A stretch of 64,000 nt of DNA, taken from Clostridium pasteurianum. Its GTDB lineage: Bacteria > Bacillota > Clostridia > Clostridiales > Clostridiaceae. How positions within the stretch are numbered: position 1 is the first letter of the stretch; the number at the start of each line of letters is the position of its first letter. Where the stretch lies: the NCBI RefSeq assembly GCF_001705235.1, contig NZ_MCGV01000001.1, positions 3,786,181 through 3,850,180 on the forward strand, read 5' to 3'. The position numbers and the translations under genes are program-made. This document shows, one piece after another, positions 37,243 to 44,672 of this stretch. The notes beneath the pieces were generated by a model. The model had not been told where the DNA came from. It saw nothing but the letters and a program-made list of their open reading frames with translations, and ran no database searches.

Positions 37243-38202
37243 ATGATTCGATATATATTTAAAAGATTAATAGCAATGATACCTATATTAATTGCTGTAT
37301 CTTTCATAATTTATATGATATTTACTCTTGCACCAGGTGATGCAGTTACTTCTATGCATGTACATATGTCTAAGGCTAAAGTGGCTGAATTAAGGCATAA
37401 TTATCATCTTGATGAATCAAGAATAGTTCAGTATTTGAGATGGTCTTATGGTGCTATTCATGGCGATTTCGGAATATCATATAAGCTTAACGAACCTGTA
37501 ATACAAGTTATTAATAAGTATATATGGAATTCATTCTATTTACAGTTTGCGTCATTTATACTTTCAATAATAGTAGCTATTCCGGTTGGAGTAATGTCAG
37601 CAGTTCATAAAAATTCATTTTTTGACAGACTTTTTACAACGGTTTCTTTTATAGGTATTTCTATACCGACATTCTTTTTAGGACTCATACTTATTAAATG
37701 GTTTGCTGTTGATCTTAATATTTTACCAATTGAAGGTATGACTACTGTTGGTGAAAATTTAACAGGGATTAAAAAGGTTTTAGATATAGGGTATCATATG
37801 GTTCTTCCATGTGTGGTTTTAACTTTTGTTAATGCAGCTAGCCTCATTAGATATGTACGAAGCAGTATGCTGGAAGTAATAAATAAGGATTATATAGTGG
37901 TAGCACGTTCAAAAGGATTAAAAGAAAGAGTTGTTATATATAAGCATGCTCTTAAAAATGCTATGATACCAGTAGTAACTATACTTGGAATGTCAATTGC
38001 TAGTTTATTTACGGGAGCTGTAGTTACTGAACAAATATTTGGATGGCCTGGTATTGGTAAGTTGTCACTAGATGCTGTTTTTCAAAGAGATTATCCTTTA
38101 CTTATGGGCATAAATATGATTACAATAGTTTTACTATTTGTAGGAAATTTAGTGGCAGATGTGATTTATGCTCTAATTGATCCTAGAATAAAGTACAAGT
38201 AG
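37243..38202 (+). CDS. peptide ABC transporter permease (OppB/DppB type)
   Basis: 319 residues with six membrane segments, an N-terminal IRYIFKRLIAMIPILIAV start, and the EAA motif around VARSKGLKERVVIYKHALKN (~222-242). The end IDPRIKYK is typical. ATG at 37243 has GGGGGA 6 bases upstream. It pairs with the next gene as the membrane channel. Confidence 0.92.
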   Translation: MIRYIFKRLIAMIPILIAVSFIIYMIFTLAPGDAVTSMHVHMSKAKVAELRHNYHLDESRIVQYLRWSYGAIHGDFGISYKLNEPVIQVINKYIWNSFYLQFASFILSIIVAIPVGVMSAVHKNSFFDRLFTTVSFIGISIPTFFLGLILIKWFAVDLNILPIEGMTTVGENLTGIKKVLDIGYHMVLPCVVLTFVNAASLIRYVRSSMLEVINKDYIVVARSKGLKERVVIYKHALKNAMIPVVTILGMSIASLFTGAVVTEQIFGWPGIGKLSLDAVFQRDYPLLMGINMITIVLLFVGNLVADVIYALIDPRIKYK

Positions 38203-38210
38203 GTGTTTAT

Positions 38211-39068
38211 ATGGGTTTTTATAAAAGTACATTCATGAGAATTAAAAGAAATAAATTTGCTGTTATTGGTATAATTATTATTGCTATTATGATTATATTT
38301 TGTTTTATAGGGCCACTTTTAACAGGATATTCTGGAGATGATATTAGTTATATTGATATAAAAAGCTCACCATCAATAGAGCATGTTCTTGGAACGGATA
38401 AGCTTGGAAGAGATGTTTTTACGAGACTTATGTATGGTGGGAGAGTGTCTTTGATTGTAGGTATATTTTCTGTATTATTTGAAGTTGTAATAGGGACAAC
38501 CTTTGGCATGATTTCTGGGTATTATGGTGGTATAATAGACTCTATTATAATGCGTTTTAGTGATATAATAATATCCATACCAGTGCTGCCAATATTAATA
38601 GTTTTAGGGGCTATATTATCAGACATACATATTTCAAGTAATTCAAGAGTAGTGTTACTTATAATAAATTTAGCCTTGCTTCAGTGGCCAAGTTTAGCGC
38701 GTATTGTAAGAGGAGAGGTATTATCTATAAGAAATAGAGAGTTTATGCTTGCAGCAGATGCGCTTGGAATTAGCACTAGGAGAAAAATGGTAGTACATAT
38801 TCTCCCTAATGTATTACCATCCATAATAGTTTTTTCTACTCTTTGTGTAGGAAGTAATATTATTTTTGAGTCAACGCTCAGTTTTTTGGGACTTGGTATT
38901 ACGGAACCGACTCCTTCCTGGGGTAACATGATACAGGGAGTAAATGACTTTTACACTTTTAATCATTATCCATGGCTTTGGATACCAGCAGGAATATGTA
39001 TATTTCTAACAGTTATGTCTATTAATTTAGTTGGGGATGCGTTAAGAGATGAAATGGATGTAAAATAA
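38211..39068 (+). CDS. peptide ABC transporter permease (OppC/DppC type)
   Basis: 285 residues. N-terminal helix (FAVIGIIIIAIMIIFCFIGP), HVLGTDKLGRDVFTRLMYGG near 60, EAA loop AADALGISTRRKMVVHILPN (~178-197), and FLGLGITEPTPSWGNM near 230. It starts 8 bases after the previous stop. No OppD/OppF ATPase gene follows: the next genes are unrelated. The ATPase must come from elsewhere in the genome, or the set is incomplete. Confidence 0.92.
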   Translation: MGFYKSTFMRIKRNKFAVIGIIIIAIMIIFCFIGPLLTGYSGDDISYIDIKSSPSIEHVLGTDKLGRDVFTRLMYGGRVSLIVGIFSVLFEVVIGTTFGMISGYYGGIIDSIIMRFSDIIISIPVLPILIVLGAILSDIHISSNSRVVLLIINLALLQWPSLARIVRGEVLSIRNREFMLAADALGISTRRKMVVHILPNVLPSIIVFSTLCVGSNIIFESTLSFLGLGITEPTPSWGNMIQGVNDFYTFNHYPWLWIPAGICIFLTVMSINLVGDALRDEMDVK

Positions 39069-39162
39069 AATGTGAATTTTGTAGTGGACATTTTTATTTA
39101 GGTAATTTAATATAGTTGTTATAATAAAGAAAATGTCTTAAAGGAATGAGGAGTGTTTTTTA

Positions 39163-39333
39163 TTGAAATTTCGTAAGAATAGTTCTGAGACAAATAATAG
39201 TGATGAAAAGTTTGAATTTAAAGATAAAGCGGCTTTTATTATTGCTGCATTTGAAGTCTTTATGCCAGTTTTTTTAATACTAGGTATTGGAGTTGCTTTG
39301 GTTATTTTGTTTTTACTAAAAGTGTGGTTATAA
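39163..39333 (+). CDS. small single-pass membrane protein, 56 residues
   Basis: TTG start at 39163 after GAGGAG (10 bases). Reading: charged N-terminus (MKFRKNSSETNNSDEKFEFK), then AAFIIAAFEVFMPVFLIL and a hydrophobic helix to LLKVWL, stop TAA at 39331. The hydrophilic head and long C-terminal helix suggest a membrane-bound small protein. I do not know its family. It lies between the OppC-like gene and the SASP gene. Confidence 0.6.
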   Translation: MKFRKNSSETNNSDEKFEFKDKAAFIIAAFEVFMPVFLILGIGVALVILFLLKVWL

Positions 39334-39416
39334 AATATTTTTAGAATAAAAACCTGTATTATGAGCAAAATAATATATCATATAATAATTTTGTATTATT
39401 TTTGGAGGGAATTAAT

Positions 39417-39695
39417 ATGGGGAAAACACCACTAAAAAAAGTAATTAAGTCAAAAATAAAAACACATAAAGAGCTTACTAAACTTGAAAAACAAAGGGAA
39501 AATTTAAAATATGAAATAGCTGTTGAATTAGGATTGAAGGATAAGGTGGATAAGTATGGCTGGGGGTATTTGACCTCAGAGGAAACGGGAAGAATAGGCG
39601 GGATAATGACAAAAACGAAAAAGAATCTTAATCTGCCTAAAAATGAAGAAATATTAAAAAACTCAGAAGAGATTGACCGGAGGGTGCATAAATGA
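39417..39695 (+). CDS. small acid-soluble spore protein, alpha/beta type (divergent)
   Basis: 92 residues. Core motifs of alpha/beta SASP: YEIAVELGL (the GPR-protease cleavage region), KVDKYGWGYLTSEETGRIGG. The family normally has 60-75 residues; this one has extra basic N-terminal and acidic C-terminal ends. ATG at 39417 follows GGAGGG. It would bind DNA in the dormant spore. Its TGA overlaps the next ATG. Confidence 0.85.
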   Translation: MGKTPLKKVIKSKIKTHKELTKLEKQRENLKYEIAVELGLKDKVDKYGWGYLTSEETGRIGGIMTKTKKNLNLPKNEEILKNSEEIDRRVHK

Positions 39696-40450
39696 ATTGT
39701 TATAATGAGTTTGCGCATATTTACGATAAACTTATTGATGTTGATATTGATTATAAAAAGTGGAGTGAATTTATAATAAAAAAATGCATAGAAAATAAGA
39801 TAGAATTTGAAGATTATCTTGATTTAGCCTGTGGCACTGGAAATCTAACTGAAAATTTATGTTCAAGATTTAAAAGTACCTGGGCAGTAGATCTTTCAGA
39901 GGATATGCTCTCTGAAGCGGATAATAAGTTTAGAAACAAAGGACTAAAAGTGAATTTAATATGTCAGGATATATCAAATTTGAGCATTAATAAAAAATTT
40001 GATCTTATTACAAGTTGTCTTGATGCTACTAATTATATAATTGATATTAATGATTTAAAAAGATATTTTTCTTGTGTTCAAAAACATTTAAAGCCAAATG
40101 GAATTTTTGTTTTTGACATAAATTCATATTATAAGCTTTCAGAGATATTAGGTAATAATGTTTTTAATTATGATGATGATGATGTCTTTTATTACTGGGA
40201 AAATACCTTTGAAGATGATATAGTATCTATGTATATAAGCTTTTTTGTGCGCAAAGGTGATGTATATAGAAGATTTAATGAGGAACATGAGGAACGAGCT
40301 TACAAGGATCAAATATTGGAAACATGTCTAAAAGAAGGACAACTTAATGTGTTGAATAAAACAGATTGTTATACTGATAAAAATGTAGGTGAAGCTACTG
40401 AGAGAATAACATATATAGTTAATATAGGAGGTAAAATTGATGGCAGATAA
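39692..40450 (+). CDS. class I SAM-dependent methyltransferase
   Basis: 252 residues. SAM-binding motif [15 protein letters not shown] at ~42-55, then [13 protein letters not shown]. Start overlaps the SASP stop (ATGA), and the end overlaps hslO by 11 bases, so the three genes form one operon. GGAGGG upstream. Substrate unknown; similar stand-alone enzymes methylate small molecules or ubiquinone-like compounds. Confidence 0.85.
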   Translation: MNCYNEFAHIYDKLIDVDIDYKKWSEFIIKKCIENKIEFEDYLDLACGTGNLTENLCSRFKSTWAVDLSEDMLSEADNKFRNKGLKVNLICQDISNLSINKKFDLITSCLDATNYIIDINDLKRYFSCVQKHLKPNGIFVFDINSYYKLSEILGNNVFNYDDDDVFYYWENTFEDDIVSMYISFFVRKGDVYRRFNEEHEERAYKDQILETCLKEGQLNVLNKTDCYTDKNVGEATERITYIVNIGGKIDGR

Positions 40451-41333
40451 ATTGATCAATGCTACAGCTAAGAATGGAGAAGTTAGAATAATTGCAGCAA
40501 TAACAACTGAAATGGTAAATGAAGGGGTAAAAATACATAAATGTGCACCAACCTCGGCAGCCGCACTTGGAAGAATGCTTACAGCAGGTGCTATTATGGG
40601 TTCTGATCTTAAGTCGGAAAGAGATAGTATTACTCTTAAAATAAATGGTGGTGGAATAGCTAAGGGAGTAACAGTAACCTCATATAGTGATGCTCATGTA
40701 AAAGGATATATAGGTAATCCTAATGCTGATTTACCTGTTAATGAGAAGGGAAAATTAGATGTGAGTGGAATTATTGGTAAGAAGGGTAATCTTCTTGTCA
40801 TAAAGGATATGGGATTAAAAGAACCTTATGTAGGGCAAGTGCCAATATATACAGGTGAAATAGGAGATGATATTGCTTATTATTATGTTACTTCAGAGCA
40901 AATACCATCAGCAGTTGGAGTTGGAGTACTTGTTGATAAAGATATGTCAATAAAGGCAGCAGGAGGATTTATAATACAAATGATGCCTGGAGCTGATGAT
41001 CTGGCAGCAGATTTAATAACATACAGACTTCAAGAAATACCTTCCATAACTGAATTTATAGCTAAAGGAATGTCTATAGAGGATATATTAGAATTTATAT
41101 TTGAAGGTATGGATTTAAAAATATTGGATGGAAGTAAGGTACCTAAATACAGATGTGATTGTTCAAGGGAAAGAGTTGAGAGAGCACTTATAAGTATAGG
41201 TATGAAAGATTTAAAAGAAATATATGATGATGGTAAAGAAGAGGAAATAGTATGTAATTTCTGTAACAGAAAATATAAGTTTACGAACGACCAAATTGGA
41301 GAGCTTATAAAAAAATTGGAAAATAACAAATAA
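40440..41333 (+). CDS. hslO: redox-regulated chaperone Hsp33
   Basis: 297 residues. N-terminal holdase domain ([19 protein letters not shown]) and C-terminal redox switch with four cysteines: YRCDCS (CxC) and VCNFCN (CxxC), which bind zinc when reduced and form disulfides under oxidative stress. ATG at 40440 has GGAGGTAAAATTG upstream. Useful for an anaerobe when exposed to oxygen. Confidence 0.95.
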   Translation: MADKLINATAKNGEVRIIAAITTEMVNEGVKIHKCAPTSAAALGRMLTAGAIMGSDLKSERDSITLKINGGGIAKGVTVTSYSDAHVKGYIGNPNADLPVNEKGKLDVSGIIGKKGNLLVIKDMGLKEPYVGQVPIYTGEIGDDIAYYYVTSEQIPSAVGVGVLVDKDMSIKAAGGFIIQMMPGADDLAADLITYRLQEIPSITEFIAKGMSIEDILEFIFEGMDLKILDGSKVPKYRCDCSRERVERALISIGMKDLKEIYDDGKEEEIVCNFCNRKYKFTNDQIGELIKKLENNK

Positions 41334-41337
41334 AACG

Positions 41338-41366
41338 TTGACATATAGCTTATTTTGTTGTATAAT
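41338..41366 (+). promoter_or_regulatory. promoter of the five-tRNA cluster
   Basis: Consensus TTGACA at 41338-41343 and TATAAT at 41361-41366, spacer 17. It starts within 5 bases of the hslO stop codon, and the tRNA genes begin 31 bases beyond. Confidence 0.88.
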
Positions 41367-41396
41367 TTTCCTTGTCTTAGTTAAGATATATGGTGT

Positions 41397-41472
41397 GGGC
41401 GCTTAGCTCAGCTGGGAGAGCATCTGCCTTACAAGCAGAGGGTCACAGGTTCGAGCCCTGTAGTGCCCACCA
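41397..41472 (+). tRNA. tRNA-Val (anticodon UAC)
   Basis: 76 bases, acceptor GGGCGCT/AGTGCCC, A73 then CCA encoded. Anticodon loop CTTACAA in the stem TCTGC/GCAGA. Matches the GTA specifier proposed for the valS leader. Confidence 0.97.
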
Positions 41473-41495
41473 TTCTATATTTATAACTACACAGT

Positions 41496-41572
41496 GGCTT
41501 GGTAGCTCAGCTGGTTAGAGTGCTGGCCTGTCACGCCAGAGGTCGAGGGTTCGATCCCCTTCCAAGTCGCCA
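41496..41572 (+). tRNA. tRNA-Asp (anticodon GUC)
   Basis: 77 bases, acceptor GGCTTGG/CCAAGTC, G73, encoded CCA. Anticodon GTC in CCTGTCACG. Confidence 0.97.
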
Positions 41573-41576
41573 TTGT

Positions 41577-41652
<76 letters not shown>

Positions 41653-41667
41653 TGTTTATGTATGAAT

Positions 41668-41742
41668 GCGGGAGTGGCTCAGTGGTAGAGCGTCACCTTG
41701 CCAAGGTGAACGTCGCGAGTTCGAATCTCGTCTTCCGCTCCA
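41668..41742 (+). tRNA. tRNA-Gly (anticodon GCC)
   Basis: 75 bases, acceptor GCGGGAG/CTTCCGC, T73, encoded CCA. Anticodon GCC in CTTGCCAAG. Confidence 0.97.
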
Positions 41743-41745
41743 TAT

Positions 41746-41819
<74 letters not shown>

Positions 41820-41830
41820 TAACAGTAAGA

Positions 41831-41878
41831 AGGTAGTCTGACTGCTGATTTTTCAGTAGCTGGACTGCTTTTTTTATT
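41831..41878 (+). terminator. terminator of the tRNA cluster
   Basis: GTAGTCTGACTGCTG ... CAGTAGCTGGACTGC stem with G-U pairs, then T7. Confidence 0.8.
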
Positions 41879-41971
41879 TTAGGTAAGTTAATATGCAATA
41901 AGTTCAATAATAATCAGTGGGTTAATTTTATTGCTTGCAACTATTAGTTTTATAGAAGCATAATTAAAATA

Positions 41972-42012
41972 TTAAATATGTAAAGTTTTCTCATAAAACT
42001 TTACATATTTAA
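41972..42012. terminator. perfect 18-bp hairpin
   Basis: TTAAATATGTAAAGTTTT, loop CTCAT, then the exact complement AAAACTTTACATATTTAA. It lies between the tRNA cluster and the minus-strand methyltransferase and may end that gene. The rest of 41879-42172 holds nothing else I can name. Confidence 0.6.
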
Positions 42013-42172
42013 CGCAACAATTAAGAAAACAAATAATTTATAAAAACACTTTAAATTTTATCATTTCTGCATATTAAAAATAAGTAATTTCACAAATGTA
42101 CAATGATAGTGTGCTATATGTCTTGTGACATATGTTTTAGTTTTAAATATTAATTATGAACAATTTTGGTGA

Positions 42173-43087
42173 TTATTTTTTAACAGCCAAACAATAATTT
42201 ACATTATCAAAAGCTGTCATTTGATGGCTTGGATTTGCTTTGTTATATTTTCTGAAGAGTTGCTCTGTTATTTCGTTTGGTGCCAAATGTTCATAAATCA
42301 AGAAATTACTTTCGTCTAATAATGTTTCTAATTCCATATAAGAATATCTTCCAAGCATTTTTTCATTTGCACCACCAGCCATTGCAGTTAGTTTTTTAGC
42401 TCGCTTTCCTGCTTTGTCTGTATAAGCATTCTCATCGTTATAATCAAAAACAATGCTACTGCCTTTTGGCATAAAGTCTGAAATTGTATTAATTGTTTCT
42501 GCGAATACATGTTTGGACAAATAGTAACTTATTCCGAGAAGGCTACAAAAGCTAATTTTATTTTTATCAAATTCTGTACGGGTAAGCAAATTATTTTTCC
42601 AGTTTGTTTCTCTAAAATCCGCAGACACATAATGTAGATTTACTGGTTTTTCTGATACTAATGATTTAATACGTTTTTGCTTGTCTTCAGCAGTAGAGGG
42701 GTGGTCAATTTCAAAAACTTCAATTTTTGATGCAAAGGAAGGCTGACGGTAAGCAAATGTGTCATATCCAGCAGCAAAAATTAAATATTGCTTTGCACCA
42801 ATTTTTACAGCGTTTTCAAGTGATTTTTCTGTAAATGCAGCTCTACCAAGTGGAGTTGGAGATAAATAATTGTCAACAATATAACGCAAAGCTTCTTTTT
42901 GTGTACCTACAAAAGAGGGATTGAAAAAAGATATTCCCTTTGCCATATTACGTGATATTTGGTTGTATTCATCTTCTGTCAACATTTCCATTGCTAAATA
43001 ATCATCAAATATTTTTTCCGAATTTTGTACTGAATGATATGCCCTTGAAAAGACACTTACGAGTGCTGTCATACTTTTTGGTTTCAT
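42173..43087 (-). CDS. LCMT-type class I SAM methyltransferase
   Basis: 304 residues. The region KQYLIFAAGYDTFAYRQP (~95-112) followed by FEIDHPSTAEDKQKR matches the leucine carboxyl methyltransferase / PPM1-like bacterial family (O-methyltransferases involved in secondary metabolism). AGAGGTGA precedes the ATG. No biosynthetic genes lie around it, so the substrate is unknown. Neighbouring SDR and MerR genes form a separate unit. Confidence 0.82.
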   Translation of the reverse strand: MKPKSMTALVSVFSRAYHSVQNSEKIFDDYLAMEMLTEDEYNQISRNMAKGISFFNPSFVGTQKEALRYIVDNYLSPTPLGRAAFTEKSLENAVKIGAKQYLIFAAGYDTFAYRQPSFASKIEVFEIDHPSTAEDKQKRIKSLVSEKPVNLHYVSADFRETNWKNNLLTRTEFDKNKISFCSLLGISYYLSKHVFAETINTISDFMPKGSSIVFDYNDENAYTDKAGKRAKKLTAMAGGANEKMLGRYSYMELETLLDESNFLIYEHLAPNEITEQLFRKYNKANPSHQMTAFDNVNYCLAVKK

Positions 43088-43193
43088 AAAATTATCACCT
43101 CTAATAAAATATACAATACATATTGGGACACTACAATACTTGACTTTTTTGCTATTTTGTGTTATTATGTATAATATAGATAATTAAAAATTT

Positions 43194-43228
43194 ACAAAAA
43201 CGTCACATTTGTTGTGACATTTTTTTGC
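43194..43228 (-). terminator. terminator downstream of the SDR gene
   Basis: GTCACA/TGTGAC stem with loop TTTGT, flanked by A5 and T7 runs, so it can work in both directions. Confidence 0.65.
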
Positions 43229-43356
43229 ATAATAAGACAATAGAGTATATTTAAGATATAAAAAAATTTGTGTAATTAGGCGCAGATATTTTTGATTATT
43301 TCATTTCTTCACAATATCAAATCTTTGTATCGAGTTTTATTGGAATACTAGCTATA

Positions 43357-44139
43357 TTATTTTTGATTATGTTTTGAATTTCCTGCATAATCGAATAGGG
43401 GAGAACTTAACTCGAATTCAAAAGTTTCACGATTGACTAATCCAACAATCTCATTACTATCGTATAATTTAAGAAGGAAGTTGGCCATTTGTTTACTAGT
43501 GTGATAAGTACCAAAAGACTTATCGTAATCATAGTTATCTATGTTATTGGATACATTTCCAAAGTTAGTCTTTGTGGCAGCAGGTGCTAATACTTTTGCT
43601 TGTAATTTAGCATTGCAGGCCTGTAATTCTCTTGCTAAGCCTTCAGTGAATGTACTTACAAAAAATTTGCTTGAACAATAAGTAATAGCGTTTGGTACAA
43701 TAATATATCCGCCACAGGATGAAATATTTATGAGCTTAGAGCCTTCAATGTTTTGATAATCATGTACAAATAGTGAAGATAAAACGACTAAAGCCTCTAT
43801 GTTTAGTTGAAGCATAGTTTCTATCTTTTTTAAATTTTGATTAGCAACATTGGAGTAGTTACCAAAACCCGCATTATTTATCAATGTTTCAATGCGATAT
43901 TGCTTTAATTCTTCATATAATTGATGAACATTAGCCATAATAGATAAATCTACATTTTTAACTATAACATCTAATGATGGATTATCATATAAAATTTCCA
44001 TTTTTAACTTTTTAAGATTCTCTTTATTACGGGCAACAATAACTAAATTTTTACCACGTTTTGCAAATGCCTTTGCAGTTTCATATCCTATACCAGAACT
44101 TGCTCCTGTAATAACTGTGTATTTAACTTTTTCTTTCAT
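43357..44139 (-). CDS. short-chain dehydrogenase/reductase (SDR)
   Basis: 260 residues. Cofactor motif TGASSGIGYETA near the N-terminus, NNAGFGNYSN (~85), catalytic serine in INISSCGGYI and YCSSKFFV (Tyr-x-x-x-Lys, ~152). NAD(P)-dependent oxidoreductase of unknown substrate. ATG at 44139 follows GGGAG. Its promoter has the MerR-type 19-base spacer, so the divergent MerR protein is its probable regulator. Confidence 0.88.
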   Translation of the reverse strand: MKEKVKYTVITGASSGIGYETAKAFAKRGKNLVIVARNKENLKKLKMEILYDNPSLDVIVKNVDLSIMANVHQLYEELKQYRIETLINNAGFGNYSNVANQNLKKIETMLQLNIEALVVLSSLFVHDYQNIEGSKLINISSCGGYIIVPNAITYCSSKFFVSTFTEGLARELQACNAKLQAKVLAPAATKTNFGNVSNNIDNYDYDKSFGTYHTSKQMANFLLKLYDSNEIVGLVNRETFEFELSSPLFDYAGNSKHNQK

Positions 44140-44171
44140 TTGAAACACTCCCTTTTTGATGTTATATTGGA

Positions 44172-44202
44172 ATTATATAACCTACAGTTAACTATAGGTC
44201 AA
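44172..44202 (-). promoter_or_regulatory. MerR-type promoter and operator of the SDR gene
   Basis: On the minus strand: TTGACC (44197-44202), a 19-base spacer, and TATAAT (44172-44177). Between them is the dyad ACCTATAGTTAACTGTAGGT (44180-44199). A 19-20 base spacer with a centred dyad is the classical MerR arrangement, in which the regulator twists DNA to activate transcription. Confidence 0.8.
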
Positions 44203-44235
44203 GTATTAATTTAATGTTAAAAGGGGAAATACAAA

Positions 44236-44607
44236 ATGAAATATTCAATTGGTGAGTTTTCAAGGCTTGTTAATATAAGTATATACGCACTGCGCTACTA
44301 TGAGAGTGAGAATTTGATTACTCCAGATCGTGAAAAAAACGGTAGGCGCTGCTATAGTGAAAAGGATGTAAGCTGGATACAATTTATAAAACGATTAAAG
44401 GATACGGGAATGCCTATAAAGGAAATTCAGAAATATGCTAAATTGCGTGCTGCTGGAGACTTTACCATGAATGAACGCATGGAAATGCTTATAAATCATA
44501 GAACTGCTCTTGAAGAAAAAATAGCCCAATATAATGAGCATCTTAAAAAATTGAATGATAAAATTGATTATTATAAGGTATCAATAGATAAATGTTTACA
44601 GGACTAA
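44236..44607 (+). CDS. MerR-family transcriptional regulator
   Basis: 123 residues. Winged helix (YSIGEFSRLVNISIYALRYY, then ESENLI) and a dimerisation coil (EEKIAQYNEHLKKLNDKIDYY). No metal-binding cysteines in the sensing region; only one cysteine near the C-terminus, so it probably senses an organic ligand (AdhR/YraB-like). Divergent from the SDR gene it likely controls. Confidence 0.88.
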   Translation: MKYSIGEFSRLVNISIYALRYYESENLITPDREKNGRRCYSEKDVSWIQFIKRLKDTGMPIKEIQKYAKLRAAGDFTMNERMEMLINHRTALEEKIAQYNEHLKKLNDKIDYYKVSIDKCLQD

Positions 44608-44627
44608 TTTAAGCATTTTAATTGTAT

Positions 44628-44664
44628 AAAAAAACTGCTTCAACTTTATGAAGCAGTTTTTTTA
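44628..44664. terminator. bidirectional terminator between MerR and ChW-protein genes
   Basis: AAAAACTGCTTC / GAAGCAGTTTTT stem, loop AACTTTAT, with A and T runs on both sides. Confidence 0.85.
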
Positions 44665-44672
44665 TAATTAAT

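Noticed and set aside
39138-39718. Minus-strand frames opposite the 56-residue gene and the SASP gene
   Set aside because: The plus-strand genes have ribosome sites and recognisable sequence; the minus-strand frames have neither.
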